Shown: positions 62,417 to 64,000 of the stretch, piece after piece
Layout of the letters: the number at the start of each line of letters is the position of its first letter
Numbering within the stretch: position 1 is the stretch's first letter
Source of the DNA: Bryobacter sp.
Lineage (GTDB): Bacteria; Acidobacteriota; Terriglobia; Bryobacterales; Bryobacteraceae
Direction: 5' to 3'
Assembly (NCBI GenBank): GCA_022843605.1
Contig: JALHNI010000011.1
Location: forward strand, 1 to 64,000
Length of the DNA stretch: 64,000 nucleotides
The notes under the pieces: generated by a model
Told to the model about the DNA's origin: nothing
The model's database searches: none
Seen by the model: only the letters and a program-made list of their open reading frames with translations
Made by a program: the position numbers and the translations under genes

Positions 62417-63238
62417 CTAATTACAGGCCTTTTGGCAAGTCCGTTCCGACACTTTCAGAAAGTCGCCCGATAGCCGCCCATCCAGGTCCGGCCGGCGAAT
62501 GCTGAAGCTCTCCACCACATTCTGTCCCCCCGCCGGACGTTGCTCGATCACCTGCTCCTCGCGTAGCTTCAGTTCACCGGCACGGCTTGCCCGGCCCGGC
62601 AGTGCCATGCCATACACGGTCACTTGCTTCACCACGGAGCCGTCGGCGCGTTTCAGTTCGTTGGACACCCGCTGGCCCGACAACTGCAGCCGTCCGTCTG
62701 CGGTGGCCGCCTGATACTCGGCCACCTGCTCAACCACTTTGCCGTTCTCCTCGCGCCGCTCGATGTTCTGGCGCGCCGCCTCGCGGAAACTGCCGTTCTG
62801 ATCCTTGCGAAATGTCCGGACCTCCTCGTTGGTCACCTTGCCCGCGGTCTGGCCCACACGCTCCGAACGCTCCACCACTTCCATGCCACCGTTCAACGTC
62901 CCGCGGCGAACGGTGGTCGTTTCTTCCAGACTCATGGTTGTCCTACGGGCCTCGGAAATGCGCTTCTCCGCCAGATTCAGATTGCCGTTCAAGTCGCCCC
63001 GGTACACTGATGTCTCCGTCGTTACGGATCCGTCCGCATTCTTGCGTTCTTCAATCCGGACCTTCTCCGGTTGGCCATTCGCCCGCCGGACGACGCGCTC
63101 AATCACCTTCCGGCCACCGCCCTCTTCCACCACCCGTTCCTCCACCTGATCCGGGTTCGCGTTGGGCGCCGGCACCTTTCGGCCATTCAAGTCATAGGTG
63201 TAGTCCTGGAAGGCCAAAAATGCGATGACAGCAAGCAT
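62417..63238 (-). CDS. Exported repeat protein of unknown family
   Basis: A 273-aa protein with a short N-terminal hydrophobic stretch (MLAVIAFLAFQ) and then about six imperfect repeats of 31-39 residues (about 73-103, 104-135, 136-168, 169-202, 203-241 and 242-270). The repeat theme is an aromatic or basic strand, then a turn such as DLNG, TLNG, DQNG, TADG or DLDG, then a strand with charged residues and a Glu/Arg-rich return. The composition is strongly charged and beta-like. I do not recognise the family. It ends with Cys267 and Cys271 near the C-terminus (RTCQKACN). Confidence 0.72.
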   Translation of the reverse strand: MLAVIAFLAFQDYTYDLNGRKVPAPNANPDQVEERVVEEGGGRKVIERVVRRANGQPEKVRIEERKNADGSVTTETSVYRGDLNGNLNLAEKRISEARRTTMSLEETTTVRRGTLNGGMEVVERSERVGQTAGKVTNEEVRTFRKDQNGSFREAARQNIERREENGKVVEQVAEYQAATADGRLQLSGQRVSNELKRADGSVVKQVTVYGMALPGRASRAGELKLREEQVIEQRPAGGQNVVESFSIRRPDLDGRLSGDFLKVSERTCQKACN

Positions 63239-63301
63239 GCCTTAATCCTAGGGCCCCTTTGCCCGGCCCACAATGAGGCAAAGACCCTATACTGAAGGGG
63301 T

Positions 63302-64000
63302 ATGAAGCGGTTTTATATCGAGACGTTCGGCTGCCAAATGAACGCCCACGACTCGGAAAAAGTCATCGGCACGCTGGTTGGGCGCGGTTACGAGCAGGTC
63401 GCCACGCCGGAAGCCGCTGAACTGATCATGTATAACACCTGCTCCATTCGCGATAAGGCTGAGCAGAAAGTCTTCGCCCGCCTGCAGGATTTCAAGCGCC
63501 ACCACGCCGGCAAAACCTTCGCCGTTCTCGGCTGCGTCGCGCAGCAGGAGGGGGAGAAGATCTTCGAGAAAGCCCCCCACGTCAGCATGGTGGTCGGCTC
63601 CGCCAGCTACAACAAGTTGCCCGAACTCCTTGTGCAGATTGAACGCGGCGATAAGCGAGTCACCGGTCTCAGTCTCGATACGGACGATACCTTCGAGACG
63701 CCGCTCACCCGCCGGGACAACCCGCATAAAGCCTACATCACGATCATCGAAGGCTGCGACAAGAGTTGCGCCTACTGCGTCGTACCCTTCACGCGCGGTC
63801 CGGAACGCAGCCGTACGCTTGAGTCCGTGCTGAATGAGGCGCGTGAACTCATCCGGATGGGCTACTCGGAGATCCAGTTACTGGGCCAGAACGTGAATAG
63901 CTTTCGCGATCCGGCAATTCCCGGATCTGCACTGGGCCACGACTTCGCTTACCTCCTGCGCCGCATCGGCGAATTGCCGGGCCTGCGCCGGGTCCGCTTT
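63302..64000 (+). CDS. miaB: tRNA-2-methylthio-N6-dimethylallyladenosine synthase MiaB (5' part)
   Basis: The first 233 residues of a radical-SAM methylthiotransferase that adds the 2-methylthio group to A37 of tRNAs reading UNN codons. The N-terminal cluster cysteines are Cys11 (TFGCQMNAHDSEK), Cys47 (NTCSIRDKAE) and Cys78 (LGCVAQQEGE). The radical-SAM motif is Cys152-x3-Cys156-x2-Cys159 in GCDKSCAYCVVPF, followed by LLGQNVNSF. The rest, with the TRAM domain, lies beyond the right edge. MtaB/RimO are less likely given the QMNAHDSE wording. It is divergent from the repeat protein. Confidence 0.96.
   Translation, partial: MKRFYIETFGCQMNAHDSEKVIGTLVGRGYEQVATPEAAELIMYNTCSIRDKAEQKVFARLQDFKRHHAGKTFAVLGCVAQQEGEKIFEKAPHVSMVVGSASYNKLPELLVQIERGDKRVTGLSLDTDDTFETPLTRRDNPHKAYITIIEGCDKSCAYCVVPFTRGPERSRTLESVLNEARELIRMGYSEIQLLGQNVNSFRDPAIPGSALGHDFAYLLRRIGELPGLRRVRF

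Noticed and set aside
1-64000. Search for CRISPR repeats, IS ends, phage genes, rRNA and toxin-antitoxin pairs
   Set aside because: No regularly spaced repeats, transposase or integrase signatures, or rRNA sequence noticed on either strand.

Overview
The window looks like a chromosomal segment of a GC-rich, Gram-negative bacterium. My best guess is an Acidobacteriota of the Bryobacterales/Solibacter type. The reasons are the outer-membrane machinery (BamA, Skp, TonB/ExbB/ExbD), a CarD regulator, Tat-type leaders on Gfo/Idh and enolase-superfamily enzymes, ThuA and beta-propeller/phosphoesterase proteins, and a Zn-ribbon membrane protein of a kind I associate with that lineage. The taxonomy is inference. 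I found no transposase, integrase, phage gene, CRISPR array or rRNA. The genes are tightly packed, with many stop/start overlaps and convergent 3' ends that touch.

Layout. 1-8.0 kb, minus strand: envelope energisation and secretion (yajC-secD-secF, tonB, exbB, two exbD, a TPR lipoprotein), closed by a strong terminator, then a partial TMTC-like membrane protein running off the left edge. 8.1-10.4 kb: guaA (eukaryote-like C-terminus) coupled to a DinB-fold gene. 10.4-13.0 kb: a ManD/RspA-like dehydratase and a Gfo/Idh oxidoreductase. 13.1-16.8 kb: bamA-skp. 17-18.9 kb: a membrane protein divergent from a lone KS-alpha-like ketosynthase. 18.9-22.6 kb: ispA-tlyA-nadK-dctA, joined by overlaps. 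22.8-26.9 kb: uxaC, a glycine-zipper lipoprotein, a DUF72 protein with a hairpin leader, and a BON-domain protein. 27-30.3 kb: M13 peptidase and hemL. 30.3-35.3 kb, minus strand: rluA-like, aroC, def, fmt, argJ and a secreted small protein. 35.4-41.1 kb: DUF2461, carD, the large Zn-ribbon protein and a 545-aa TPR protein. 41.2-48.1 kb: hydrolase, double-ThuA protein, propeller-phosphoesterase, DsbA-like protein and flippase-like protein. 48.2-51.7 kb: a beta-oxidation pair. 51.7-57.0 kb: leuA-leuB-leuC-leuD divergent from a LysR regulator. 57-59.5 kb: an ABC exporter whose ATPase lacks the H-loop histidine. 59.6-64 kb: aat, a small glycine-zipper protein, a nitrilase, tRNA-Ser(GCU), two unknown genes and the 5' part of miaB.

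Together most genes are housekeeping: protein export and outer-membrane biogenesis, translation and rRNA/tRNA modification, and leucine, chorismate, arginine, tetrapyrrole, GMP and isoprenoid synthesis. Uronate/sugar-acid catabolism and fatty-acid oxidation are also present. The least explained parts are the 780-aa Zn-ribbon/transmembrane/beta-sandwich protein, the 273-aa repeat protein at 62.4 kb, the lone ketosynthase, and several unusual variants of known enzymes (guaA, leuA, the ABC ATPase).
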